The notes under the pieces: model-generated | Seen by the model: the letters and a program-made list of their open reading frames with translations, nothing else | Told to the model about the DNA's origin: nothing | The model's database searches: none | Part shown: positions 1 through 6,124 of the stretch, in pieces | Layout of the letters: every line of letters starts with the position of its first letter | How positions within the stretch are numbered: position 1 is the stretch's first letter | NCBI GenBank assembly: GCA_050696075.1 | Contig: JBOGUF010000034.1 | Span: 1-18,940, forward strand | Source of the DNA: JBOGUF01 sp050696075 | Lineage (GTDB): Bacteria > Chloroflexota > Chloroflexia > Thermomicrobiales > UBA6265 | Direction of reading: 5' to 3' | DNA length: 18,940 nt | Position numbers and translations under genes: made by a program

Positions 1-35
1 GCGGATGGCATCCTGGTCCCGATACGTCCATCCGC
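1..35 (-). terminator. Hairpin after the solute-binding protein gene, possible terminator
   Basis: GCGGATGG at 1-8 is the exact reverse complement of CCATCCGC at 28-35, giving an 8-bp GC-rich stem with a 19-nt loop. It begins 5 nt beyond the stop codon of the minus-strand gene ending at 40, where a terminator is expected. Any U-tract would lie outside the window, so termination is inferred only. Confidence 0.4.
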
Positions 36-39
36 CTGG

Positions 40-1758
40 TTACGAACCTTCCACCCACACGTAGGGCAGGCTCCAGAGCAGGGCGTAGGCGTTGGGGTGG
101 AAGTTGTGGAGGTGCGCGCCGTAGCCGGTGCGGCCCTGGATGAATTCAATGATGCCGACGGGCATCTCGGCCCAGATGATGTTCGCTTGCGCGATCAACA
201 GTTCGACCCGCCGCGCCTCGTCCAGCTCGTAGCGTTGCTGCTCGTCCATCTCGTCGTAGCGCGGGTTGCAATAGCCCATCACGTTGAAGCCGCCGCCACA
301 GGCGAACATCGCCCCCTGGTTGGCCGTGGCGTCCCAGCTGAAGCCGAGCATCGCCATCTCGAAGTTGCGCTCCCCGGCCACCGTCTCGATCAGCGTTTGC
401 AGATCGATCAGGACCGGCGTCATCTCGACTCCGATCTCCGCCCAGGCCTGCTGCATGTAGGTCGCGGTCCGCTGCACCTTCTGGTCGCCGCTGTAGGTAA
501 GCAACTCGAAGGCAAGCGGTTGGCCCTCCTTGTCGAGCACCCCGTCGCCGTCGCTGTCGGTCCAGCCCGCCTCGGCCAGGAGCGCTGTGGCTGCCTCGGG
601 GTCAAAGCTGTTGTCGGTCTCCATCTGGTCCGGCGCGTAGGCGATCGAGAGGACCGGCTGCGAACCGACCGCCGGCTCGCCCAGGCCGAAGTAGATGCCC
701 TCGTCGATCGCCTGCCGGTCGAGCGCGCGATAGAGCGCGCGGCGAACTCGAACGTCCTGGAAGAGTGTCGTCCGCTCAACGTCGAGATTGTAGAGATAAA
801 AGTCGAACTCGAAGGTGTCGTAGACGGCGACGTCGACGCCGTCGAGTCCGGTCAGGCGTTCGACCTCGGCCGCCGGTACCGCCGGCATGACGTCGATCTC
901 GCCCGCCTCCAGCGACTGCACTGCCGCCGTTTCATCCGGCAGCACCCGCAAGATGAACTCCTCGATTGCCGGGACCGTGCCGTGATAGTCCGGGTTGCGT
1001 GACAGGGTGACGCGGTCGCCCTGCACCCATTCCTGGAAGCGGAACGGACCGGCGCCGACGACGCGCGCCGGGTCCTGGCCGGTGCTGCCGGGATCGCTAT
1101 TCCACTCGGCGAACGGCACACCTTCCCAGATGTGCTTCGGCATGATTGGTAGGTAGAGATCGAGCAGGAAAGTCGCACTCGGGGCATTCGCAACGATCTC
1201 GACCGTGTCATCGTCGATCGCGCGGTACGAGGCGACGACCGCGGCGATGGTCGCGCCGTAGGGACTACCCGTATCGGGACTGATCTGGGCGTCGAGGGTG
1301 AAGAGGACATCGGCGGCGGTGAGGTCGGTCCCGTCGTGCCACGTGGCGTCCTGGTTGAGATGGAAGGTGTAGGTAACGCCGTCCGCGGCCAGTTCCCACC
1401 AGTCGGCCAACCCTGGCGCCGGCTGTCCGTCGATGGGGCTGCTGACGACCAATGACTCGAAGATCAGCCCCGTGACGTAGAGGGTCGTGGCGTCGCTGGC
1501 CAGCAGCCCATTGAGGGTGCCGACGTCGAACGCATCGCCGAGGATCACCGTGCCGCCCCGCGCCGCCGGTTCCTCAAGGGAAAAGGCCTGCCGGAGCTGT
1601 TCCTCGAACTCCGCGCGGGTGATCGAGCGGGACGCTTCCCCCGTCGCGGCTACTGGCGAGGCCTCCTGGGCGCTCAGCGCGGGCGTCGCCACGCCGGCGA
1701 GCATGAGCAGGATCGCCAGGAAGGCAAAGACCCGCGGTCGATACGGCCGGTGAGACAT
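40..1758 (-). CDS. ABC transporter substrate-binding protein, family 5 (peptide/oligopeptide type), Sec-exported
   Basis: A 572-residue extracytoplasmic binding protein of the DppA/OppA family (SBP_bac_5), which captures peptides or similar small solutes for an ABC importer. Residues 1-30 form a Sec signal peptide (basic MSHRPYRPR, hydrophobic FAFLAILLMLAGVA, cleavage near ALSA-QE). There is no lipobox cysteine, so it is not an obvious lipoprotein. The body has the family pattern: GGTVILGDAFDVGTLNG, a YTFHLNQDATWHDGTDLTAADV segment split around residues 130-150, then GAGPFRF and an AGWTDSDGDGVLD segment. The ATG is supported by GAGAGGAG 6-8 nt upstream. It lies 32 nt after the second binding-protein gene and is probably cotranscribed with it. 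No permease or ATPase is in the window; they may lie to the left. The ligand cannot be told from sequence. Confidence 0.93.
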   Translation of the reverse strand: MSHRPYRPRVFAFLAILLMLAGVATPALSAQEASPVAATGEASRSITRAEFEEQLRQAFSLEEPAARGGTVILGDAFDVGTLNGLLASDATTLYVTGLIFESLVVSSPIDGQPAPGLADWWELAADGVTYTFHLNQDATWHDGTDLTAADVLFTLDAQISPDTGSPYGATIAAVVASYRAIDDDTVEIVANAPSATFLLDLYLPIMPKHIWEGVPFAEWNSDPGSTGQDPARVVGAGPFRFQEWVQGDRVTLSRNPDYHGTVPAIEEFILRVLPDETAAVQSLEAGEIDVMPAVPAAEVERLTGLDGVDVAVYDTFEFDFYLYNLDVERTTLFQDVRVRRALYRALDRQAIDEGIYFGLGEPAVGSQPVLSIAYAPDQMETDNSFDPEAATALLAEAGWTDSDGDGVLDKEGQPLAFELLTYSGDQKVQRTATYMQQAWAEIGVEMTPVLIDLQTLIETVAGERNFEMAMLGFSWDATANQGAMFACGGGFNVMGYCNPRYDEMDEQQRYELDEARRVELLIAQANIIWAEMPVGIIEFIQGRTGYGAHLHNFHPNAYALLWSLPYVWVEGS

Positions 1759-1779
1759 TAAGCGCTCCTCTCAATCGTC

Positions 1780-1861
1780 GGGGTCAGGGGTCAGGAGTTA
1801 GGGGTCGGGGACGACGTCGCATCCGGCCCTGACTCCGGACCCCTGACTCCTGACCCCTCCG
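1780..1861. repeat. Heptamer tandem array facing an inverted heptamer array
   Basis: Left arm: about four 7-nt units of type GGGGTCA (1780-1807; variants GGAGTTA, GGGGTCG). Right arm: about five units of the reverse-complement type CCCTGAC/TCCTGAC (1828-1861). The arms can fold into a long imperfect hairpin. The element sits between the two binding-protein genes and overlaps the 3' end of the upstream one: a TCA in a left-arm unit (1791-1793) supplies its TGA stop. Confidence 0.85.
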
Positions 1862-3752
1862 CGAGGTACCAATCCTGGACGTTCCACAGCAAGTTGTTGA
1901 ACGCGCTGGGCCAGAAGCCGCCGACGGTCGTCGCGGCGACCGGGAAGACCTTGGCCCAATACAAGAAGATGACCGGCACCTCCTCGTGCAGCAGCTCTTG
2001 GATCTGCCAGTAGAGCTCTTTGCGCTGCTCCTGATCCACTTCGGCGACCGCATCCTCGGTCAGCTTGTCGATCTCCTCCTGGAAGTTGTAGGGGAAGAAG
2101 AAAGCCGGCAGATTGTAGCCGGGTCCGGTCGGGCTGGTCGGGATCTGCGAGCTGTGCCAGTAGAAGAGGTCGTCGGGGTCGTTCGAATTGACCCAGGGGT
2201 AGAGGCAGGCCGTCATCTTGTCGCTGAATTGATACCCCTGCGTTCCCCAGATCGTCGCCGGCGATTCGAACTTCGTCGTCGTTTTGATCCCGATCGCGTT
2301 CCAGTTGGCGGCGATGATCTCGACGATCTGCTGCGTCTCGGCGTTGCCGGCGAGGCCCCACAACTCCATTTCGAACGGGATCAGGCCGGCGGTCGGCGTG
2401 GCGGCCGGCGTGGCGGGCGGCAGCGCGTTCGGGTCGATCGTCCGCGGATCGGGCGGCGTCCCCGCGAGCACGCCGTCAGCGCCCGGCCGCAGGCCAGCTT
2501 CGGCCATGAGCTCCTTGGCTCGCTCGGGATCGTGTGGGCGTGGCTCGATGTTCGGGTTGTGGGCCCAGGTGCCGGGCATCTGGTCCGCCACGGCCGGCAC
2601 GGCGCGGCCCTTGAGCAGCGTGTCGATGATCTCCTGGGTCGGGGTGGCGAAGTCGAGCGCCTGGCGCACCTTCGTTATGCGCAGGAAGTCGACGTGCTTC
2701 AGATCGAGGTGATACCAGGATTGGGAGGGGTGTTCCAGCACCGCGACGTCCTCGATGGCCAGCGCGGCGTCCACCCGCGTCGCGCTCAGCGCCCCAGTGC
2801 TGCCGACCACCTGCATCTCGCCCGCCGCCAGCGCCGCGAGTTGCGCGCCCGCATCCGGCACAACCCGGATCACGACCTCGTCCAGCTTCGGCGCCCGCCC
2901 CCAGTAGTCATCGTTGCGCTCGAGGGTGACCTGCTCCGGCACGTTCCATTCGGCTACCTTCATCGGCCCGGTGCCGATCGGTCGCCGCCCGAACTCCTGG
3001 CGGAAGAGGTCCACGCCCTCGGCCAACGCCCGCGATGGGCAGATGCCGGTCGTCCCGACGTAGGAGAGGAAGGGGGCGTAGACCTCCTTCGTCGTCATGA
3101 CGACGGTGTGGTCGTCGGGCGCTTCGATCGTCTCGATCTTGTCCCAGCCGAGCTTGTTGTAGGCGCCGAACTCCGGGTCGACGATCATCTGCCAGGAGTC
3201 GACGACGGCCTGGGCGGTGAAGTCGTCGCCGTTGTGGAACGTCACCCCCTGACGGAGTTCGAAGGTGTAGGTCAAGCCGTCGCGCGAGACCTCGAAGCGT
3301 TCCGCCAGCGCCGGTTGCAACTGCTGCTTGGCGTCGTAGACGAGGAGACCGTCGACGACCCCGACCCAGACGTCGAATCCGCCGTCGAGGGGGTTGGTCA
3401 AGTAGGGGTGCAGCGTCTCGATCTCCGCGGTCGTGCCGGCGACGATGACGCTGCCCTGTTGGGCGTCGCCCGTGGGCTTCGTCGGCGCATCGGCCGGCAC
3501 GGTCTCGGCTTCCTGGTAGGCGCGCCTGGTTCGGCTGGGACGCGGGGCAGGCGCGCCGAAGGCGAAGTCCGAGGTGGCATGGAGCATCACGCCGACGACC
3601 GGGGAGGCGATACCGAGCCGCGTCGCCCGTCGGATGAGGTCGCGGCGGCTGATCCGGCCGTCGATTCGCGCCTGGATGAGATCGGCGACCGGGTAGCGGC
3701 CGCACGTGCCATCCGCCGGGCGGCCGGGCCGCGGCATAGGATCGATCATCAT
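1791..3752 (-). CDS. ABC transporter substrate-binding protein, family 5, Tat-exported
   Basis: A 653-residue SBP_bac_5 protein, the first gene of a probable two-gene operon. The N-terminus has a Tat signal: S-R-R-D-L-I at residues 35-40 followed by a hydrophobic stretch (LGIASPVVGVMLHA), after an unusually long n-region. The mature part has the family features: TLHPYLTNPLDGG, then YTFELRQGVTFHNGDDFTAQ, then GTGPMKVAEW. An insertion rich in Pro, Ala and Thr lies near residues 430-455. AGGGGAG five nt before the ATG supports this start; a second ATG follows directly. The last ~23 residues (GSGVRGPESGPDATSS...) are encoded by the heptamer repeat at 1780-1861, so the original C-terminus probably ended near WYLAEGS. 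Tat export suggests folding before secretion. The ligand is unknown. Confidence 0.93.
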   Translation of the reverse strand: MMIDPMPRPGRPADGTCGRYPVADLIQARIDGRISRRDLIRRATRLGIASPVVGVMLHATSDFAFGAPAPRPSRTRRAYQEAETVPADAPTKPTGDAQQGSVIVAGTTAEIETLHPYLTNPLDGGFDVWVGVVDGLLVYDAKQQLQPALAERFEVSRDGLTYTFELRQGVTFHNGDDFTAQAVVDSWQMIVDPEFGAYNKLGWDKIETIEAPDDHTVVMTTKEVYAPFLSYVGTTGICPSRALAEGVDLFRQEFGRRPIGTGPMKVAEWNVPEQVTLERNDDYWGRAPKLDEVVIRVVPDAGAQLAALAAGEMQVVGSTGALSATRVDAALAIEDVAVLEHPSQSWYHLDLKHVDFLRITKVRQALDFATPTQEIIDTLLKGRAVPAVADQMPGTWAHNPNIEPRPHDPERAKELMAEAGLRPGADGVLAGTPPDPRTIDPNALPPATPAATPTAGLIPFEMELWGLAGNAETQQIVEIIAANWNAIGIKTTTKFESPATIWGTQGYQFSDKMTACLYPWVNSNDPDDLFYWHSSQIPTSPTGPGYNLPAFFFPYNFQEEIDKLTEDAVAEVDQEQRKELYWQIQELLHEEVPVIFLYWAKVFPVAATTVGGFWPSAFNNLLWNVQDWYLAEGSGVRGPESGPDATSSPTPNS

Positions 3753-3817
3753 GGATGCTCCCCTGGCGACACCGCGCTCACCGGTCTCGCCGTGGCTAGG
3801 ACTTTCAGGTCATGGGC

Positions 3818-3846
3818 ACCATAGCCCACGATGCGCAAGATCGCAA
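3818..3846 (-). promoter_or_regulatory. Candidate promoter of the solute-binding protein operon
   Basis: On the minus strand, TTGCGA (3846-3841) and TATGGT (3823-3818) are separated by 17 nt. Each matches 4 of 6 consensus bases. It lies about 65 nt upstream of the ATG at 3752. Weak evidence by itself. Confidence 0.25.
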
Positions 3847-3916
3847 TCGAATAGGCAATCATTGCACGAATGTGCTTGCCTTCATCTGTCGCGTCGGTGG
3901 GAACGAGGCACGATAC

Positions 3917-3945
3917 TTGCCAGAGGGAAGTAACGGCGATAAAGT
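3917..3945 (+). promoter_or_regulatory. Candidate promoter of the SelW-like selenoprotein gene
   Basis: TTGCCA (3917-3922, 5/6 match to the -35 consensus) and TAAAGT (3940-3945, 4/6 match to -10) are separated by exactly 17 nt. A start near 3952 would leave a 5' leader of about 55 nt containing the hairpin at 3960-3979. Confidence 0.35.
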
Positions 3946-3959
3946 TACCGCCGTGGTTG

Positions 3960-3979
3960 GCCGGCGTATCGTCGCCGGC
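3960..3979 (+). promoter_or_regulatory. Perfect hairpin in the leader of the selenoprotein gene
   Basis: GCCGGCG (3960-3966) and CGCCGGC (3973-3979) are perfect inverted repeats around TATCGT. The hairpin ends 16 nt before the AAGGAG ribosome binding site (3996-4001). It could be an attenuator, an mRNA-stabilising stem or an operator. A further overlapping palindrome, ACGGCG/CGCCGT (3933-3938 with 3949-3954), lies just upstream. Confidence 0.4.
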
Positions 3980-4007
3980 GCAGGTTTCACGCGACAAGGA
4001 GTACAGG

Positions 4008-4271
4008 GTGACGGACGCGAGGACGCGGCAGGTCGAGATCCTCTACTGCACTGGCTGAGGGTATCTCGCCAGAGCCGCCAGGTTGGCGGAGAACATCCTG
4101 CACGATTACCACGAGCAGATTCCGGGCGGGGTGACGCTGATCCCCAGTTCCGGCGGCATCTTCGACGTCTCGCTCAACGGCGACACGCTCTTCTCGAAGA
4201 AGGAAACCGGCCGTTTCCCCAACGAGAACGAGGTTGAGGAGAAGCTGGAGGGGGTGTTGAGCGCGGCATAG
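4008..4271 (+). CDS. SelW/Rdx-family selenoprotein with in-frame TGA (Sec) in a CxxU motif
   Basis: An 87-residue thioredoxin-like protein of the SelT/SelW/SelH (Rdx) family, thought to act in thiol/selenol redox reactions. Translation from GTG at 4008 gives VTDARTRQVEILYCTG, then TGA at 4056-4058, then GYLARAARLAENILHDYHEQ. The same frame runs on to a TAG at 4269-4271. The beta-strand plus CxxU or CxxC arrangement (VEILYCTG-U-GY), and the later GGIFDVSLNGDTLFSKKETG and RFPNENEVEEKL segments, are the family pattern on both sides of the TGA. Sec would be residue 17, with resolving Cys14. AAGGAG six nt before the GTG (3996-4001) supports the start. A SECIS-like stem-loop follows the TGA. Many homologs carry Cys at this place. 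Read without recoding, it splits into a truncated 16-residue peptide and an orphan 62-residue ORF starting at TTG 4083. A TGC/TGT-to-TGA mutation or sequencing error is the alternative, but less likely. Confidence 0.85.
4059..4098 (+). promoter_or_regulatory. Bacterial SECIS-like stem-loop after the Sec TGA
   Basis: CCGCC (4075-4079) pairs perfectly with GGCGG (4085-4089) around the loop AGGTT (4080-4084). The loop starts 22 nt after the TGA and carries the paired G residues (4081-4082) that SelB recognises near the apex of bacterial SECIS elements. GGGT (4059-4062) can pair weakly with ATCC (4095-4098) as a lower stem. The distance and loop fit the general bacterial SECIS pattern; SelB recognition is inferred. 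Confidence 0.6.
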
Positions 4272-4275
4272 GCGA

Positions 4276-4300
4276 CAGGCGTCAGGCGTCAGGCGTCAGG
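4276..4300. repeat. Tandem heptamer CAGGCGT x3.5
   Basis: Three exact copies of CAGGCGT plus CAGG directly follow the selenoprotein stop codon. The reverse complement (GACGCCT phase) resembles the units at 4468-4488 (GTCGCCT, ATCGCCT), so it may be the left arm of one composite element extending to 4503. Confidence 0.85.
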
Positions 4301-4335
4301 GCCGGGGGTAATTGCCTGGTCTCCGCGGGACGATG

Positions 4336-4357
4336 GCACGGGGATACAAGCCCGTGC
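4336..4357. repeat. Perfect 7-bp palindrome
   Basis: GCACGGG (4336-4342) and CCCGTGC (4351-4357) are exact inverted repeats around an 8-nt loop. It is embedded between heptamer arrays and may act as a terminator stem or as part of a dispersed repeat. Confidence 0.6.
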
Positions 4358-4364
4358 TACGCAT

Positions 4365-4428
4365 GACAAAGTCCCTCCGGGACCGTGGTGATGAGCGTTC
4401 GTTGCCACAGTCCCGGAGGGACTTTGTC
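4365..4428. repeat. Long inverted repeat, 19 bp perfect (24 bp with one mismatch)
   Basis: The arm 4365-4383 (GACAAAGTCCCTCCGGGAC) is the exact reverse complement of 4410-4428. After one mismatch (4384/4409), GTGG (4385-4388) pairs with CCAC (4405-4408). The 16-nt loop is TGATGAGCGTTCGTTG. It lies between two convergent genes, so it could stop transcription from both sides, though no clear U-tract follows. Its length and symmetry suggest a dispersed repetitive or MITE-like element. Confidence 0.85.
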
Positions 4429-4439
4429 TCGGGTAGCTG

Positions 4440-4503
4440 GTCGTCTGTCGTCTGTCGTCTGTCGTCTGTCGCCTATCGCCTATCGCCTTACCGCCTTACC
4501 GCC
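4440..4503. repeat. Tandem heptamer/octamer array (GTCGTCT, ATCGCCT, TTACCGCC)
   Basis: Four exact GTCGTCT units (4440-4467) drift to GTCGCCT, ATCGCCT x2 and then two 8-nt TTACCGCC units (4488-4503). The last unit supplies the TAA stop codon (4496-4498) of the minus-strand acetyltransferase. Confidence 0.88.
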
Positions 4504-5695
4504 GCGCCGCGCGCCACTCCGAGGCAAGCAGGTCGAAGACGACGTCGCCGGCGAAGTCGGCGTCCTTGAAGCCGGACCAGTGTATGCAGCCGGCGTCGCG
4601 GTAGCCCTGCTTGCGCAGCGCCGCCGCCGAGCGGGTGTTGAAGGACCAGGCGAACGACTTCACCGAATGCAGGCCAAGGCGCTCGAAGGCGTAGGTCAAG
4701 AGCAGGTGCTTCGCCTCCGAACCGTAGCCGCCGCCGCGGTGTTCGTGCCGGTAGATCTCGGTCTCCGTCTCCGCGATCCGGTTGACCCAGTCGATGTCGG
4801 CGATGCCGTTGGCGCCGATCAACTCGTCGGTCTCTCGCAGCACGATGCCGAAGCGGACCCACTCGGGCGGATCGTCCTCCGCCAGCTTCTTCGTCCAATG
4901 CCAGTGCGCAATCGAGCTGCGTACATATCGCCCGTCTTCGTGGAACGTCTCCGTCTCTTGGAGCGACCAGCGGGCGATTGCCGCCATGTCGTCTTCTTCG
5001 AGTGGACGGAGATAGAGGCGCTCGCCGACCATCACCGCGGTGCCAGGCGGCTCGTCCGGCGTCGGCAGGAGCAGCGGGGCCGGGTGGCGCACCTCGCGCT
5101 CGACCGCGCCCTCGACCGCGGCCTTGGGCAGTCCGAGCCGCTCGATCCACGCTGGGTGAAGCGCCTCGTACATCACCTCGTCGTGCCACTGGCCATCGGT
5201 CCAGATCGCCTCGCGCAGGCGGTAGGCGAAGCGCATGCCGAGGTCGGCTGCCGCCGCTTCGACCTGGGTGTCGCCGCCGACCGTATCGACCCAGACGGCC
5301 ATCTTCTCGCGCTCGTGGAGGAGCCACGGCACGACCAGCCGCATGATCTCGGCGCGCACCGCGCCGCCGCGCTCGCCGAGGATCGGATCGGCGTGGAGCT
5401 CGTAGACCCAAACCGAGGGGAATGCCTGAGTCTCGATCATGACCGAACCGACGGGCCGGTCGTCCGCGACGCGAAAGGCGATCAGCCGTTGCGAGCGGTC
5501 ACGGCTTTGATCGGGGATTTCCTTCTTCAGGTTCTCCTCGGCGACCTCGGCCGGGATGGGGAAGGGCGACGGCCGCCACCGCGGCGTCGTCTTGGCGTCG
5601 CCGAGCTCGACGGCGCGCAAATAGATCGTTTCGCCAACAAGAAACGCTTGGCCCGCGCTACCGCGGGCCACCGGAGCAGCCTCCGTTGTGGCCAT
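4496..5695 (-). CDS. Tandem-domain GNAT family N-acetyltransferase
   Basis: A 399-residue protein made of two GNAT (Gcn5-related) acetyltransferase domains. Both begin alike: LVGETIYLRAVELGD at residues 19-33 and MVGERLYLRPLEEDD at 222-236, which suggests internal duplication. The second half is RimJ/RimL-like with the acetyl-CoA loop RGGGYGSEA (320-328), then LLLTYAFERLGL and the NTRSAAALRKQGY segment. The first half has a weaker loop (ERGGAVRAE, 108-116) and may be degenerate. Such enzymes acetylate amines on proteins, small molecules or antibiotics; the substrate is unknown. GAGGAG 8-9 nt before the ATG supports the start. The TAA stop falls inside the heptamer/octamer repeat at 4440-4503, so the extreme C-terminus may have been altered by repeat growth. 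It converges on the selenoprotein gene. Confidence 0.9.
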   Translation of the reverse strand: MATTEAAPVARGSAGQAFLVGETIYLRAVELGDAKTTPRWRPSPFPIPAEVAEENLKKEIPDQSRDRSQRLIAFRVADDRPVGSVMIETQAFPSVWVYELHADPILGERGGAVRAEIMRLVVPWLLHEREKMAVWVDTVGGDTQVEAAAADLGMRFAYRLREAIWTDGQWHDEVMYEALHPAWIERLGLPKAAVEGAVEREVRHPAPLLLPTPDEPPGTAVMVGERLYLRPLEEDDMAAIARWSLQETETFHEDGRYVRSSIAHWHWTKKLAEDDPPEWVRFGIVLRETDELIGANGIADIDWVNRIAETETEIYRHEHRGGGYGSEAKHLLLTYAFERLGLHSVKSFAWSFNTRSAAALRKQGYRDAGCIHWSGFKDADFAGDVVFDLLASEWRAARR

Positions 5696-5751
5696 GTGGG
5701 ATTCTCCTCATGTGCAGTAGTGAAATCGCCTACTCGTTGCGCCAGTGATGG

Positions 5752-5787
5752 CTAGCGGAACGCGTGGCCAGTCAGCGTCATCTTCAT
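5752..5787 (-). CDS. Possible 11-residue leader peptide upstream of the acetyltransferase gene
   Basis: On the minus strand a strong AGGAGGG (5798-5792) lies four nt before ATG 5787, followed by MKMTLTGHAFR and TAG (5754-5752). It ends 56 nt before the acetyltransferase ATG. The strong ribosome binding site in front of so short a frame suggests a regulatory leader or the remnant of a gene start. I do not recognise the peptide. Confidence 0.35.
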   Translation of the reverse strand: MKMTLTGHAFR

Positions 5788-5840
5788 TTCACCCTCCTAT
5801 CCTTACCAAGCCAATACGGGGCATCGTCGGCCCAGCGCGG

Positions 5841-5849
5841 ATCATAGCA
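5841..5849 (-). promoter_or_regulatory. Candidate extended -10 promoter for the leader and acetyltransferase
   Basis: TGCTATGAT on the minus strand (5849-5841) matches an extended -10 (TGn plus 5/6 TATAAT). A transcript would start near 5834, about 47 nt before the leader ATG. No good -35 hexamer is seen. Confidence 0.35.
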
Positions 5850-5878
5850 GACGCGTTGGGCGACGGCCCACACAGAAT

Positions 5879-5949
5879 CATAGATGTCATAGATGCCATA
5901 GATGCCCACCTTCTAGGTATAAGCGTCTATGGCATCTATGGCATCCATG
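5879..5949. repeat. 9-bp units: three direct copies facing three inverted copies
   Basis: CATAGATGT, CATAGATGC, CATAGATGC (5879-5905) are followed by a 17-nt loop and then GCGTCTATG, GCATCTATG, GCATCCATG (5923-5949). The arms form a 27-bp stem with 24 Watson-Crick pairs. The rest of the 429-nt gap 5696-6124 holds the leader candidate, the palindrome at 5971-6009 and no convincing larger gene. Confidence 0.9.
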
Positions 5950-5970
5950 ACGAGTATGACCGCCATGAAG

Positions 5971-6009
5971 AGCCCGTTGGCCACATTTTGATAATTGGCC
6001 AAGCGGGCT
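5971..6009. promoter_or_regulatory. Palindrome upstream of the LuxR-type regulator (operator or terminator stem)
   Basis: AGCCCG-TTGGCCA (5971-5983) pairs with TGGCCAA-G-CGGGCT (5996-6009) with a single bulged G at 6003 and an AT-rich 12-nt loop. It lies 115 nt before the regulator ORF. A possible -10 box, TATGAT, is at 6071-6076. The TTGGCCA-N12-TGGCCAA core looks like a two-fold binding site; the loop has a TTTT but no U-tract follows. Confidence 0.5.
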
Positions 6010-6124
6010 GATCGAATGGCCGCCCCGCGGTATAGGCAGTCTTGCCGATGGCGCCTGCCGCGGTCCTCGCTATGATGCAACTAGCCTGCGGAACGGCTGC
6101 CGGCCGCGCGCCCATCCTGCTCAC

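Noticed and set aside
1986..3824. 612-codon plus-strand frame
   Set aside because: Antisense shadow of the Tat-exported binding protein; low-complexity composition and no motif.
4083..4271. Separate 62-residue gene starting at TTG 4083
   Set aside because: No ribosome binding site, and it would lack the first strand and the active-site CxxU of the Rdx fold. It is the second half of the selenoprotein.
4440..4503. CRISPR-like array
   Set aside because: Units are 7-8 nt and contiguous with no spacers; no cas genes nearby.
4385..5755. 456-codon plus-strand frame running through the repeat into the acetyltransferase region
   Set aside because: It begins in palindromes and tandem repeats and is antisense to a clear GNAT gene.
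5745..6011. 88-codon plus-strand frame
   Set aside because: Its middle (IIDVIDAIDA ... GISVYGIYGIH) is only translated nonamer repeat; no ribosome binding site or family.
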